In this document: in pieces, positions 1-5,904 of the stretch
Layout: every line of letters starts with the position of its first letter
How positions within the stretch are numbered: position 1 is the stretch's first letter
Source: an uncultured Collinsella sp.
GTDB taxonomy: Bacteria > Actinomycetota > Coriobacteriia > Coriobacteriales > Coriobacteriaceae
Length of the DNA stretch: 9,948 bases
Assembly: GCA_900542945.1 (NCBI GenBank)
Contig: UQPI01000072.1
Span: 1 to 9,948 of the forward strand
Reading direction: 5' to 3'
The notes under the pieces: model-generated
Databases searched by the model: none
What the model was told of the DNA's origin: nothing
The model's input: only the letters and a program-made list of their open reading frames with translations
Made by a program: the position numbers and the translations under genes

Positions 1-55
1 CGCGCGTCATCTCCTCGAGGGCGGAGGCGAAGCCCCGCTCGCCCGCGGCGACCAT
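1..55 (-). CDS. Start of a probable second ABC permease gene (partial)
   Basis: Only about the first 18 codons are inside the window, so the product cannot be identified from its own sequence. The frame starts at an ATG 10 bp after the stop of the upstream permease and reads MVAAGERGFASALEEMTR, which resembles the N-terminus of that permease (MTGEKGGLFAALRAEALKSR). A purine-rich GAGGAGAGG lies upstream but is spaced rather far (about 13 nt) from the ATG. The competing frame that begins at GTG/ATG near 63-68 hits a stop at 7-9, so it is not the gene. Lantibiotic immunity transporters usually have two permease genes (LanE and LanG) behind the ATPase, so a LanG/MutG-type permease is expected here. 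That is inference from context. Confidence 0.5.
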   Translation of the reverse strand, partial: MVAAGERGFASALEEMTR

Positions 56-65
56 GTCATGGCCA

Positions 66-836
66 TCACCTCTCCTCGGAGCGCGCGAACCAGGCCGCGC
101 CCGCCGCCGTGAGCGCGGCGAACGCGAGCGCGCAGACCGCAAGGCCCGCCAGCGTGAGCATGCCGTCCGCCGTGAGCGCCCCGCCGAGCGCCATGTCCGC
201 CGCGAGCGGCTCGCCGCTCGGCAGCACGGGGATGAAGCTCGTGGGGATGACCGTGCTCGCCGACGGCGGAAAGAGCTGCGGCAGCGGCATCAGCGACCAG
301 GCGAACCCACCCACGAGCTGCGCGGCGAGCGGGCAGAAGATGCCCGCGAGCATGCCGAGCCGCGCCGTGAGGAAGAGCCCTGCGGGGATCATCCACGCCG
401 CGGTCACCGTGTTGACGAGCGCGCAGAGGAGCATCGTGAGCGTGCCCGCGGCCGTGAGGCCCTGCGAGGAGATCGCCGATCCCGCGAGGTAGATGCCGAA
501 GACCACGAGGTTCGAGAGCGTGCAGAGCGCGAGGCACCAGAGCGCCTTGGCCCACCAGGCGCGCCCGAGCGGGAAGCCCAGGCCCAAAAGCCCCCGCATC
601 CGCGTGCGAGCGTCCGCCCGCGCGACGCACGCCACCACGAGCGAGAGACACACGGGCAGGAAGAGCGCGTACCAGTAGTTCCACGCGCTGAAGATCTGCA
701 CGCCCCGGTAGGGCATCGCGCCGAGCAGCGGCATCGGCAGCGCCATGAGCACGGCCAGGCGGACCGGTGCCGCGTGGCGCGACTTCAGGGCCTCGGCGCG
801 CAGGGCCGCGAACAGGCCGCCTTTCTCGCCCGTCAT
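66..836 (-). CDS. Lantibiotic-immunity type ABC transporter permease (MutE/EpiE family)
   Basis: Integral membrane protein of 256 residues, the usual size for LanE/MutE-type permeases. In the family these work with a LanF ATPase to expel lantibiotics or other membrane-active peptides from the cytoplasmic membrane. A short basic amphipathic N-terminus (about residues 10-25) precedes roughly six hydrophobic segments, near residues 25-41, 56-72, 98-118, 131-150, 152-180 and 226-250. The stretch SAWNYWYALFLPV (50-62) matches the aromatic-rich motif typical of the family. The ATG overlaps the TGA of the ATPase gene in an ATGA, which implies translational coupling and a joint complex. Codon use is extremely GC-rich, unlike genes to the right. 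Whether it gives self-immunity to a producer or resistance to foreign peptides cannot be decided, because no lantibiotic structural or modification gene is visible. Confidence 0.82.
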   Translation of the reverse strand: MTGEKGGLFAALRAEALKSRHAAPVRLAVLMALPMPLLGAMPYRGVQIFSAWNYWYALFLPVCLSLVVACVARADARTRMRGLLGLGFPLGRAWWAKALWCLALCTLSNLVVFGIYLAGSAISSQGLTAAGTLTMLLCALVNTVTAAWMIPAGLFLTARLGMLAGIFCPLAAQLVGGFAWSLMPLPQLFPPSASTVIPTSFIPVLPSGEPLAADMALGGALTADGMLTLAGLAVCALAFAALTAAGAAWFARSEER

Positions 837-1561
837 GCCGCCACCTCCCCGCGTGCTCGTCGCCCTTCCCGGCAGAAGCTCATGAAGAGTTCCTCGAGGT
901 CCTGCCCGGGCCGAAGCGCATCCTCGTAGGCGAGGTGCCCCTCGCAGATGATGCCGATGGTGTCCGCCATCTGCTGCACCTCGGAGAGGATGTGGCTCGA
1001 AACGATCACCGTCGTACCCGCCGCCGCGAAGCCGCGGATCTGGTCGCGCAGCTCCTCGATGCCGATGGGGTCGAGGCCGTTGGTGGGCTCGTCGAGCACG
1101 AGCAGGCGTGGCCGGGCGATCAGCGCCAGCGCGAGCCCCAGGCGCTGCCGCATGCCCATCGAGAAGCGCCCGGCGCGCTTCTTCCCGGTGTCCGCGAGGT
1201 CCACGGCGGCGAGCACCTCATCTATGCGGCTCTCGGGAAGGCCCAGCAGCGTGGTGCGCACGCGCAGGTTCTCGCGCGCGGTGAGGTTGGGGTAGAGCGG
1301 CGCCTCCTCGATGAGGCTGCCGATTGCGTAGAGGTCCTCGCGGCGCCAGGCGTGCCCGGCAAAGAGGATCTCCCCGGCCGTCGGCCGCAGCATCCCGCAG
1401 ATCATCTTGAGCGTTGTCGACTTGCCGGCGCCGTTGGGACCGAGCAGCCCGTACACCTCGCCCTCGCGGATATGAAGGCTCACGTCGGCCACGGCGTCCT
1501 GCGCCTGGTCGCCGCGGCCGAAGCGCTTGGTGAGCCCACGCGTCTCGAGCATGTAACCCAT
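833..1561 (-). CDS. Lantibiotic-immunity type ABC transporter ATP-binding protein (LanF/MutF-like)
   Basis: Cytoplasmic ATPase subunit of 242 residues that powers the adjacent permeases. Visible in order: Walker A GPNGAGKS (41-48), a Q-loop region IGSLIEEAPLYPNLT (80-94) with Glu85 where most ABC ATPases have Gln, the signature-like FSMGMRQRL (133-141), Walker B LLVLDEP (153-159), the D-loop GLD, and the switch His190 in SSH. The glutamate 'E-loop' and the FSMGMRQ signature are known traits of LanF ATPases and help separate this from ordinary transporters. The start is the first ATG because AAAGGA lies 7 nt upstream; a second in-frame ATG at codon 4 lacks such a site. It is the first gene of a minus-strand operon transcribed away from the phosphatidyltransferase gene. 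Exact peptide substrate is unknown. Confidence 0.9.
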   Translation of the reverse strand: MGYMLETRGLTKRFGRGDQAQDAVADVSLHIREGEVYGLLGPNGAGKSTTLKMICGMLRPTAGEILFAGHAWRREDLYAIGSLIEEAPLYPNLTARENLRVRTTLLGLPESRIDEVLAAVDLADTGKKRAGRFSMGMRQRLGLALALIARPRLLVLDEPTNGLDPIGIEELRDQIRGFAAAGTTVIVSSHILSEVQQMADTIGIICEGHLAYEDALRPGQDLEELFMSFCREGRRARGEVAA

Positions 1562-1629
1562 GGGTTTATCCTTTCTCTTCCGGGAGCGCGGGCCGAGTCA
1601 CCGTGCCCGCGCGCCTTACCTTTCGGGTT

Positions 1630-1694
1630 CACCATCCATGGTGGGGCGCGTTTCTAACGAAGCCGTAACGGCCGTTGGGTTCTTTTGGCGCCAA
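1630..1694. promoter_or_regulatory. Cluster of palindromes and 11-bp-spaced direct repeats upstream of the ABC operon
   Basis: Read directly: CACCAT-CC-ATGGTG (1630-1643), AACGGCCGTT (1667-1676) and TTGGCGCCAA (1685-1694) are perfect inverted repeats. TAACG occurs twice, at 1655-1659 and 1666-1670, exactly 11 bp apart in the same orientation. Direct repeats at one helical turn are typical of OmpR-family response-regulator boxes, and such two-component systems commonly control lantibiotic-immunity transporters. The operator role is inference; I could not place a convincing -10/-35 pair for the ABC operon. Confidence 0.35.
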
Positions 1695-1782
1695 CCCTTC
1701 TCGACCCGCACATCATGATTAATTTGCTTAAGGCAACAACTTTCCCGATCGATGTCATCACCGAATCAAAACGTGTACATAA

Positions 1783-1797
1783 GGCATCAAAGATGCC
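1783..1797. repeat. Small perfect hairpin GGCATC-AAA-GATGCC
   Basis: A 6-bp perfect inverted repeat with a 3-nt loop. It lies inside a wider inverted pair GTGTACAT (1773-1780) and ATGTACAC (1822-1829). No T-run follows it, so it is not an intrinsic terminator on the plus strand. Function unknown; it may be part of a regulator site. Confidence 0.4.
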
Positions 1798-1892
1798 GAA
1801 AAATGTCATATTTGGAGGCTGATGTACACAAATGCAGATTCACGCGCAGCCCAGAGGTGCCCTCCACATGTCTGGACTCTCTATGCTTACGC

Positions 1893-1921
1893 TGGATAGA
1901 CATCGCCAGAACGGGTATAGT
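1893..1921 (+). promoter_or_regulatory. Probable sigma-A type promoter of the pgsA operon
   Basis: TGGATA (1893-1898), 17-bp spacer, TATAGT (1916-1921). The -35 matches 4 of 6 and the -10 matches 5 of 6 of the vegetative consensus, with ideal spacing. Initiation would fall near 1928, about 30 nt before the GTG start chosen for the next gene. This placement also argues against the longer reading of that gene, which would begin upstream of this promoter. Confidence 0.55.
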
Positions 1922-1957
1922 ATCGAAAGTTTTGTTGTTTACCAGCGGGGGAGTCCT

Positions 1958-2662
1958 GTGGGCATCAAGAAGAAGATCAAAAAGGAGCTTATCGGCACCT
2001 CCGATTACCCGTCGAATAAGATCTTTACGATCTCCAATTTCATCACCTTTACGCGCCTGATCCTCACGCTCGTCTTCCTGTACCTGTTTGTGACGGACAA
2101 CAACCGTGTCGTCGCCATTGTCATCTATGCCATCGCGGCTTCCACCGACTGGATGGACGGCCAGATTGCCCGCATGACCAAAACGGTCTCATGGCTCGGC
2201 AAGGTTATGGATCCCATCTGTGACCGTGCGCTGCTGTTTACCGGCGTGCTGGGTCTCGTGGTTCGTGGCGAGCTGCCCATCTGGGTCTGCGTGCTCATTA
2301 TCGGCCGCGATATCTACCTAGGCATCGGCACGCTCATCGTGCGCCATTATCACCGTCGCCCCATCGACGTCGTCTTTCCCGGCAAGATTGCCACGGCACT
2401 GCTCATGACCGGCTTCTCGCTCATGCTGCTTGGGTTCCCCGTCATCGACGGCCTGCATCTTTTACCTTCAACCCTTACGGCCTTCCCGGGCCTCAACGGA
2501 AGCTCGGTGCCCCTCGGCATCTTCTTTGTGTACGGCGGCGTGATCTTCTCCATGCTCACGGCTGTCATCTACTCCATTAAGGGCGGAGCGGCCATTAAAC
2601 AAGCTCTCACGCATCCCGAGGACGAGGACATCGACTTTCTGAACCCTGAAATCGAAGACTGA
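1958..2662 (+). CDS. pgsA: CDP-alcohol phosphatidyltransferase, probably phosphatidylglycerophosphate synthase
   Basis: Integral membrane enzyme that transfers a phosphatidyl group from CDP-diacylglycerol to an alcohol, in PgsA sn-glycerol-3-phosphate, the committed step to phosphatidylglycerol. The 234-residue product carries the complete family signature D-x2-DG-x2-AR-x8-G-x3-D-x3-D at residues 64-89 (Asp64, Asp67, Asp85, Asp89), followed by GRD (116-118) and FPGK (140-143) as in PgsA. Several hydrophobic helices surround it, and the C-terminal tail is acidic (EDEDID). The start is GTG, with GGGGGAG ending 4 nt upstream; longer in-frame readings from 1832 cross the promoter and add a non-conserved tail. 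It leads a five-gene plus-strand cluster. Substrate preference cannot be settled from the motif alone, because related cardiolipin and phosphatidylinositol-type synthases share it. Confidence 0.85.
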   Translation: MGIKKKIKKELIGTSDYPSNKIFTISNFITFTRLILTLVFLYLFVTDNNRVVAIVIYAIAASTDWMDGQIARMTKTVSWLGKVMDPICDRALLFTGVLGLVVRGELPIWVCVLIIGRDIYLGIGTLIVRHYHRRPIDVVFPGKIATALLMTGFSLMLLGFPVIDGLHLLPSTLTAFPGLNGSSVPLGIFFVYGGVIFSMLTAVIYSIKGGAAIKQALTHPEDEDIDFLNPEIED

Positions 2663-2666
2663 TTCG

Positions 2667-2695
2667 TTGGGGTATGATTACGTACGGTTCATTAT
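2667..2695 (+). promoter_or_regulatory. Possible internal promoter before the FHA gene
   Basis: TTGGGG (2667-2672), 17 bp, CATTAT (2690-2695) is a weak promoter-like pair in the 66-bp gap. An alternative -10, TATGAT (2673-2678), lacks a good -35. The FHA gene and those after it may therefore also be transcribed independently of pgsA, but the signal is weak. Confidence 0.25.
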
Positions 2696-2728
2696 TTGCG
2701 GCACGTCCGCGATAAGTTAGGGGTTGTC

Positions 2729-3163
2729 ATGGACAACATGGTTAACAATATGCCTCACAATGATAAGACTGCTGACGCTACCTGCGTATTCCGCGTGCCT
2801 TCAAGCGACGTCACCGTTCCCGACCTCATGGCCAACGTGCGCATCACCGCCCCCGTTCTGTCCATCGTCAAGGGTCCGCAGACTGGTGCCGCCTTTGAGC
2901 TCGAGGACGACGTGACCACCATCGGCCGCGATCCTGCGAACGGCATCTTCCTCAATGACATGACCGTTTCGCGTAGCCACGCGCGCATTATTCGCGAGGG
3001 CCTCGGCGCTCGCATTGAGGACCTGGGCTCGCTCAATGGCACCTGGGTCGACGGCGCCATTGTCAATGCGGCCCCGCTGCACGATGGTTCTTCCGTCCAG
3101 ATCGGTACGTTTACGCTCATCTACCACGAGAGCACGCCGGAGCGCATCGAAACCGGTGAGTAG
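2729..3163 (+). CDS. garA: GarA/OdhI-like FHA-domain regulatory protein
   Basis: Small cytoplasmic phosphopeptide-binding protein of 144 residues. The FHA domain spans about 43-132, with the expected GR (66-67), SRSHARI (81-87) and SLNGTWV (101-107) phosphothreonine-binding elements. The N-terminal tail contains DATCVFR (16-22), closely matching the ETTSVFR phosphorylation motif of mycobacterial GarA and corynebacterial OdhI. Thr18 aligns with the PknB-target threonine, and the neighbouring PknG-target threonine is replaced by Ala17. In those relatives the unphosphorylated form inhibits 2-oxoglutarate dehydrogenase and affects glutamate metabolism, and phosphorylation causes self-binding. Whether the same enzyme targets exist here is unknown. 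ATG is chosen over an upstream TTG (2696) because AGGGG sits 6 nt before it. The MerR gene follows after 3 bp, as garA-Rv1828 does in mycobacteria. Confidence 0.82.
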   Translation: MDNMVNNMPHNDKTADATCVFRVPSSDVTVPDLMANVRITAPVLSIVKGPQTGAAFELEDDVTTIGRDPANGIFLNDMTVSRSHARIIREGLGARIEDLGSLNGTWVDGAIVNAAPLHDGSSVQIGTFTLIYHESTPERIETGE

Positions 3164-3166
3164 GGC

Positions 3167-4045
3167 ATGGCCGAACGCAACTATCTGAGTATCGGCCAAG
3201 TCGTCAACCTTCTTCGAGGCGCATACCCCGATCTTTCGAACTCAAAAATTAGATTTCTAGAAGATGAGGGGCTCATTACCCCTCATCGTACGCCTAAGGG
3301 ATACCGTCAGTACTCCAAGGAGGACGTTGATCGCCTGGAGGTCATTCTGCACTTGCAGAAGACCCGCTACATGCCGCTCAACGTGATTAAGCAGCGCTTG
3401 GAAAACGCCACGGACCTGTCAACGCTCGCCTACGAGGTGGGCTTGCTGTCCGATGTTCCGCTTAAGACGGAGCCCAAGGAGACCAAACAAAAGCTGCATC
3501 CCATCGAGACCATTCCCGATATGCTGGGCGTCGAGATCTCGTTTATCCGCTCGCTCGCCGAGAACGACCTCATTCGCATCATCAAGAGTCCGCAGAACCG
3601 TGAGCTCGTCGATGGTCGCGATTTTCCGATCATCCGCTACTGCTCCGAGCTGTCACGCTTCCATATCGAGCCGCGCAACCTGCGTCAGTACGTGTCTTCC
3701 GCCAACCGCGAATCCTCGATGTTTGAGCAAGTGCTCGTAAGCATGCTCGGCATGGACACCTCCGATGACGAGCGCGACGCCAAGCTCGAGCGTGCGTTTA
3801 AGAAGCTTCACGACCTGACGGAGGGTGTGCACACTGCGCTGCTCAAGAACCGCGTTTTTGAGTCGCTCAACGCCGTGGTCGAGGACGCCGACATCGATGC
3901 ACTCGATGAGGAAATCACTCGCTCCGAGTTCACCAAAGCAAAAAACGAAGAAACTGTCGCGCCGGCTTCGCACGAGGATTCTCTCGTAAAGCCGCTCAAG
4001 GTCGTCGCCCCTTCGCAAACCGGCACCGCCACCGCGGGCAAATAA
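3167..4045 (+). CDS. ftsR: MerR-type transcriptional regulator, FtsR-like
   Basis: DNA-binding regulator of 292 residues. The N-terminal MerR winged helix-turn-helix covers about residues 6-80: LSIGQVVNLL, then KIRFLEDEGLITPHRTPKGYRQYS with the wing, then EDVDRLEVILHLQ. A second region (about 111-190, beginning HPIETIPDMLGVEISFIRSL) reads like a further helical, MerR-like module. The C-terminus is low-complexity and Thr/Ala-rich. Classic effector-binding MerR proteins are shorter and end differently. The architecture and the position right after a GarA-like gene match Rv1828 and Corynebacterium FtsR, the latter described as an activator of ftsZ. The 3-bp gap to the FHA gene implies co-translation; GGTGAGTAGGG within the upstream gene's end supplies the ribosome binding site. 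Its targets in this organism are inferred, not seen. Confidence 0.82.
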   Translation: MAERNYLSIGQVVNLLRGAYPDLSNSKIRFLEDEGLITPHRTPKGYRQYSKEDVDRLEVILHLQKTRYMPLNVIKQRLENATDLSTLAYEVGLLSDVPLKTEPKETKQKLHPIETIPDMLGVEISFIRSLAENDLIRIIKSPQNRELVDGRDFPIIRYCSELSRFHIEPRNLRQYVSSANRESSMFEQVLVSMLGMDTSDDERDAKLERAFKKLHDLTEGVHTALLKNRVFESLNAVVEDADIDALDEEITRSEFTKAKNEETVAPASHEDSLVKPLKVVAPSQTGTATAGK

Positions 4046-4085
4046 CAGCTGCCGCTTATCCGGCAACCCATTGAAAGGTCATGCA

Positions 4086-4616
4086 ATGTACGACTTCGAA
4101 TCTCAAATCGTCGACATCCCCGACTATCCCGAGCCCGGAGTCATCTTTAAAGACATCACGCCGCTCTTTGGCAATCCCGAGGCGCTCAAAGCCATGACCG
4201 ATTCCCTCGCCGAGCACTTTGCCGGCAAGGGAATCACCAAGGTCGTGGGTCCCGAGGCTCGCGGCTTTATGGTTGGCGTACCGGTGGCTGTAGCCCTTGG
4301 CGCCGGCTTTGTTCCCGCACGTAAACCGGGCAAGCTGCCGCGCGAGACCGTAAGCCAGAGCTACGAGCTCGAGTACGGCACCGATTCAATTGAGATCCAT
4401 GCCGACGCTATCAGCTCTAAAGATACCGTGTTGATTCTGGACGACTTGGTCGCGACGGGCGGAACCGTCGAGGCAACAGGTAAACTGGTGCGAGATATGG
4501 GCGCAAAGCTTATCGGTTACGGTTGTATACTTGAGCTTGCGTTTCTCAACCCGCGCGAGAAGCTCACGCCGTCTGATGACGATGTGGAGCTCTTTAGCCT
4601 GGTGACGGTAGACTAG
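4086..4616 (+). CDS. apt: Adenine phosphoribosyltransferase
   Basis: Cytoplasmic purine-salvage enzyme that joins adenine and PRPP to give AMP and pyrophosphate. The 176-residue product is of standard bacterial length. It opens with the typical IVDIPDYPEPGVIFKDITPL (8-27). It has the EARGF segment (57-61), the RKPGKLP catalytic-loop region (79-85) and the PRPP-binding loop VLILDDLVATGGT (115-127). The start is ATG at 4086 because GAAAGG lies 7 nt upstream; the in-frame TTG at 4071 is part of that ribosome binding region. It sits 40 bp after the MerR gene with no terminator between, so it is probably in the same transcript. Its presence in an envelope and division cluster has no obvious mechanistic reason. 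Confidence 0.96.
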   Translation: MYDFESQIVDIPDYPEPGVIFKDITPLFGNPEALKAMTDSLAEHFAGKGITKVVGPEARGFMVGVPVAVALGAGFVPARKPGKLPRETVSQSYELEYGTDSIEIHADAISSKDTVLILDDLVATGGTVEATGKLVRDMGAKLIGYGCILELAFLNPREKLTPSDDDVELFSLVTVD

Positions 4617-4648
4617 CCGTTACCCTTAGTTACTGGAAAGGAAGCTAC

Positions 4649-5764
4649 ATGCGCACAGCAAACACGCACAAAAACATGGCACGCTGCGCTGCTACGGCAA
4701 CCCTCGCTTGTGTTTTGGGCTTGGGCCTCGTGGCTCCTGCCTACGCCGATACCGCATCCGACCTTGCCGCTGCTCGTACGAAGCTCGAGCAGATCGGTAC
4801 CCAAACCCAGCAGATTTACGATGAGCTCGCCACGCAGACGCAGGCGCTCGATCAGACTGCCGGCGAGATCACGCAAAAGCAGCAGGAGATCGCCGATGGT
4901 CAGGCCAAGCTCTCGACCTATGTCGCCGGCGAGTACAAAACCGGCGGTCTGAGCCTGCTTCAGGTTCTGACGGGTGTCGATGATCTGAGCGATATGCTCA
5001 ACCGTCTGTTCTACTACGGCAAAGTTTCCGATAAGCAGGCTCAGACCATTCAAGAGGTCAAGGAGCTTAAGCAGCAGCTAACCGATAAACAGGCCGAGCA
5101 GGAGAAGAACGTCGCCGCCACGCAAAAGAAGGTCGACGAGCTTAATGCTCAGCAGGCTGAAGCCCAGAACGTCGTAAATTCCCTGGATTCGCAGCTGCAG
5201 GCCGAGCTTGCCGCCGAGGCCGAGGCCAATGCCGCGCTGCAGGCCGGCATCAACGCTAGCACCGCCGAGAAGGCCACGGTGAGCAACGAGACTGCCGGTA
5301 CGAGCGAGAACACCAACAAGGGTGGCGGTACGACCAACGACGGCGGCGGAAACACGCCCGCGCCCGCTCCCACTCCGCAGCCCCCGACGCCCGCTCCGGC
5401 TCCGGCTCCGACGCCTTCCGCACCGAGCCAGTCCGTTGACGGCGGTTCCGTTGTTTCGCGTGCCTATAGCAAGCTCGGATACGCTTACTCTTGGGGTGGC
5501 ATTGGGCCGAACAGCTTTGACTGCTCCGGTTTTGTAAGCTATTGCCTCACGGGACGCTACTGCCGTCTGGGCACCACGGTCGACTTCATGGGTTGGACCC
5601 GTGTGTCCGATCCGCAACCCGGCGATGTTGTGGTTAACTCCTACCATACCGGCATCTATATCGGTAATGGTCAGATGATCCATGCTTCCGACTACAAAAC
5701 GGGCGTCATCATCAGTTCCGTCGCAGCCGGTATGAACAACAACTACATTTTCGTGCGCTACTAA
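4649..5764 (+). CDS. Secreted coiled-coil NlpC/P60 peptidoglycan endopeptidase
   Basis: Exported cell-wall hydrolase of 371 residues. A signal peptide with a basic start and hydrophobic core (about 12-30) ends at AYA|D (cleavage after Ala33). Residues 36-200 are Gln/Glu/Ala-rich and predicted coiled coil, with an interruption around GEYKTGGLSLLQVLTGVDDL (94-113) as in the PcsB/CwlO/RipC group. A Gly/Asn then Pro/Ala linker (220-262) leads to the NlpC/P60 domain (264-371). The cysteine-peptidase residues are visible: Cys292 in DCSGF, His333 in YHTGIYIG and His345 in MIHAS. NlpC/P60 enzymes cut stem-peptide bonds, often between D-Glu and the diamino acid. Relatives with this coiled coil are kept inactive until recruited, often by FtsEX. 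GGAAAGGAAG provides the ribosome binding site. It is the last gene before a strong terminator. Confidence 0.92.
   Translation: MRTANTHKNMARCAATATLACVLGLGLVAPAYADTASDLAAARTKLEQIGTQTQQIYDELATQTQALDQTAGEITQKQQEIADGQAKLSTYVAGEYKTGGLSLLQVLTGVDDLSDMLNRLFYYGKVSDKQAQTIQEVKELKQQLTDKQAEQEKNVAATQKKVDELNAQQAEAQNVVNSLDSQLQAELAAEAEANAALQAGINASTAEKATVSNETAGTSENTNKGGGTTNDGGGNTPAPAPTPQPPTPAPAPAPTPSAPSQSVDGGSVVSRAYSKLGYAYSWGGIGPNSFDCSGFVSYCLTGRYCRLGTTVDFMGWTRVSDPQPGDVVVNSYHTGIYIGNGQMIHASDYKTGVIISSVAAGMNNNYIFVRY
5353..5427 (+). repeat. Pro-Ala-Thr repeat-encoding linker in the NlpC/P60 gene
   Basis: Repeated codons for Pro-Ala and Pro-Thr (residues 236-260, for example PAPAPTPQPP and PTPAPAPAPTP) form a low-complexity tract. 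It tethers the coiled coil to the catalytic domain. The repeated cccgctcc / gctccggctccg DNA could vary in length between strains by slippage. Confidence 0.6.
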
Positions 5765-5788
5765 GTCACTCTGTATAGCGAACGAAGG

Positions 5789-5829
5789 TGAACCTCGTGG
5801 CCTTTGAGCTGCGAGGTTCATTTATTTAT
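5789..5829 (+). terminator. Rho-independent terminator of the pgsA-nlpC operon
   Basis: TGAACCTCG (5789-5797) pairs perfectly with CGAGGTTCA (5812-5820) over a 14-nt loop and is followed at once by TTTATTTAT. It begins 24 bp after the stop of the NlpC/P60 gene and marks the end of the collinear cluster. Confidence 0.88.
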
Positions 5830-5855
5830 GACCGTGCTCCATACATGATCCTAAT

Positions 5856-5881
5856 GTGCTAGTTTTCAATACTAGATGCAC
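5856..5881. promoter_or_regulatory. Imperfect inverted repeat upstream of the degV promoter
   Basis: CTAGT (5859-5863) pairs with ACTAG (5871-5875) across 7 nt, and the outer GTGC (5856-5859) and GCAC (5878-5881) extend the symmetry with a bulge. It covers the place where a -35 element would be expected, and no good -35 is present. An operator or activator site is therefore plausible, but it is inferred only from symmetry and position. Confidence 0.35.
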
Positions 5882-5904
5882 GCTTCATCGGTGAGCAATA
5901 TAGC

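Larger units (their letters stand above)
1562..1957. other. Gene-free divergent control region
   Basis: This 396-bp stretch separates the minus-strand ABC transporter from the plus-strand phosphatidyltransferase. I see no convincing gene in it. Frames that stay open into the phosphatidyltransferase (for example from 1752 or 1832) either overlap it out of frame or are N-terminal over-extensions that would span its promoter. It holds several perfect short palindromes, a pair of TAACG direct repeats, an inverted TGTACA pair around a small hairpin, a possible 25-codon upstream ORF (1822-1899) and a promoter at 1893-1921. G+C content falls within it: 1590-1650 resembles the ABC block, while 1700-1840 is AT-richer than either neighbour. 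Confidence 0.7.

Noticed and set aside
54..929. Long plus-strand open frame (291 codons) opposite the ABC permease
   Set aside because: Composition is Arg/Glu/His/Ala repeats typical of antisense frames in GC-rich DNA. It overlaps the clear MutE-type permease, has no motif and no ribosome binding site.
767..1657. Plus-strand open frame (296 codons) opposite the ABC ATPase
   Set aside because: It mirrors the well-supported LanF ATPase. Its protein shows no domain and is the reverse-strand image of conserved motifs.
1832..1957. 42-codon N-terminal extension of the phosphatidyltransferase
   Set aside because: It would start upstream of the promoter at 1893-1921, has no hydrophobic or conserved content, and GTG 1958 has a strong ribosome binding site.
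4613..5053. Minus-strand open frame antisense to the NlpC/P60 gene start
   Set aside because: It covers the signal peptide and coiled-coil coding region of a clear gene. Its Leu-rich content arises from the complement of Gln/Glu codons.
5078..5821. Minus-strand open frame (247 codons) antisense to the NlpC/P60 gene
   Set aside because: It overlaps the catalytic domain with Cys292/His333/His345 on the other strand, and its start lies beyond the operon terminator.
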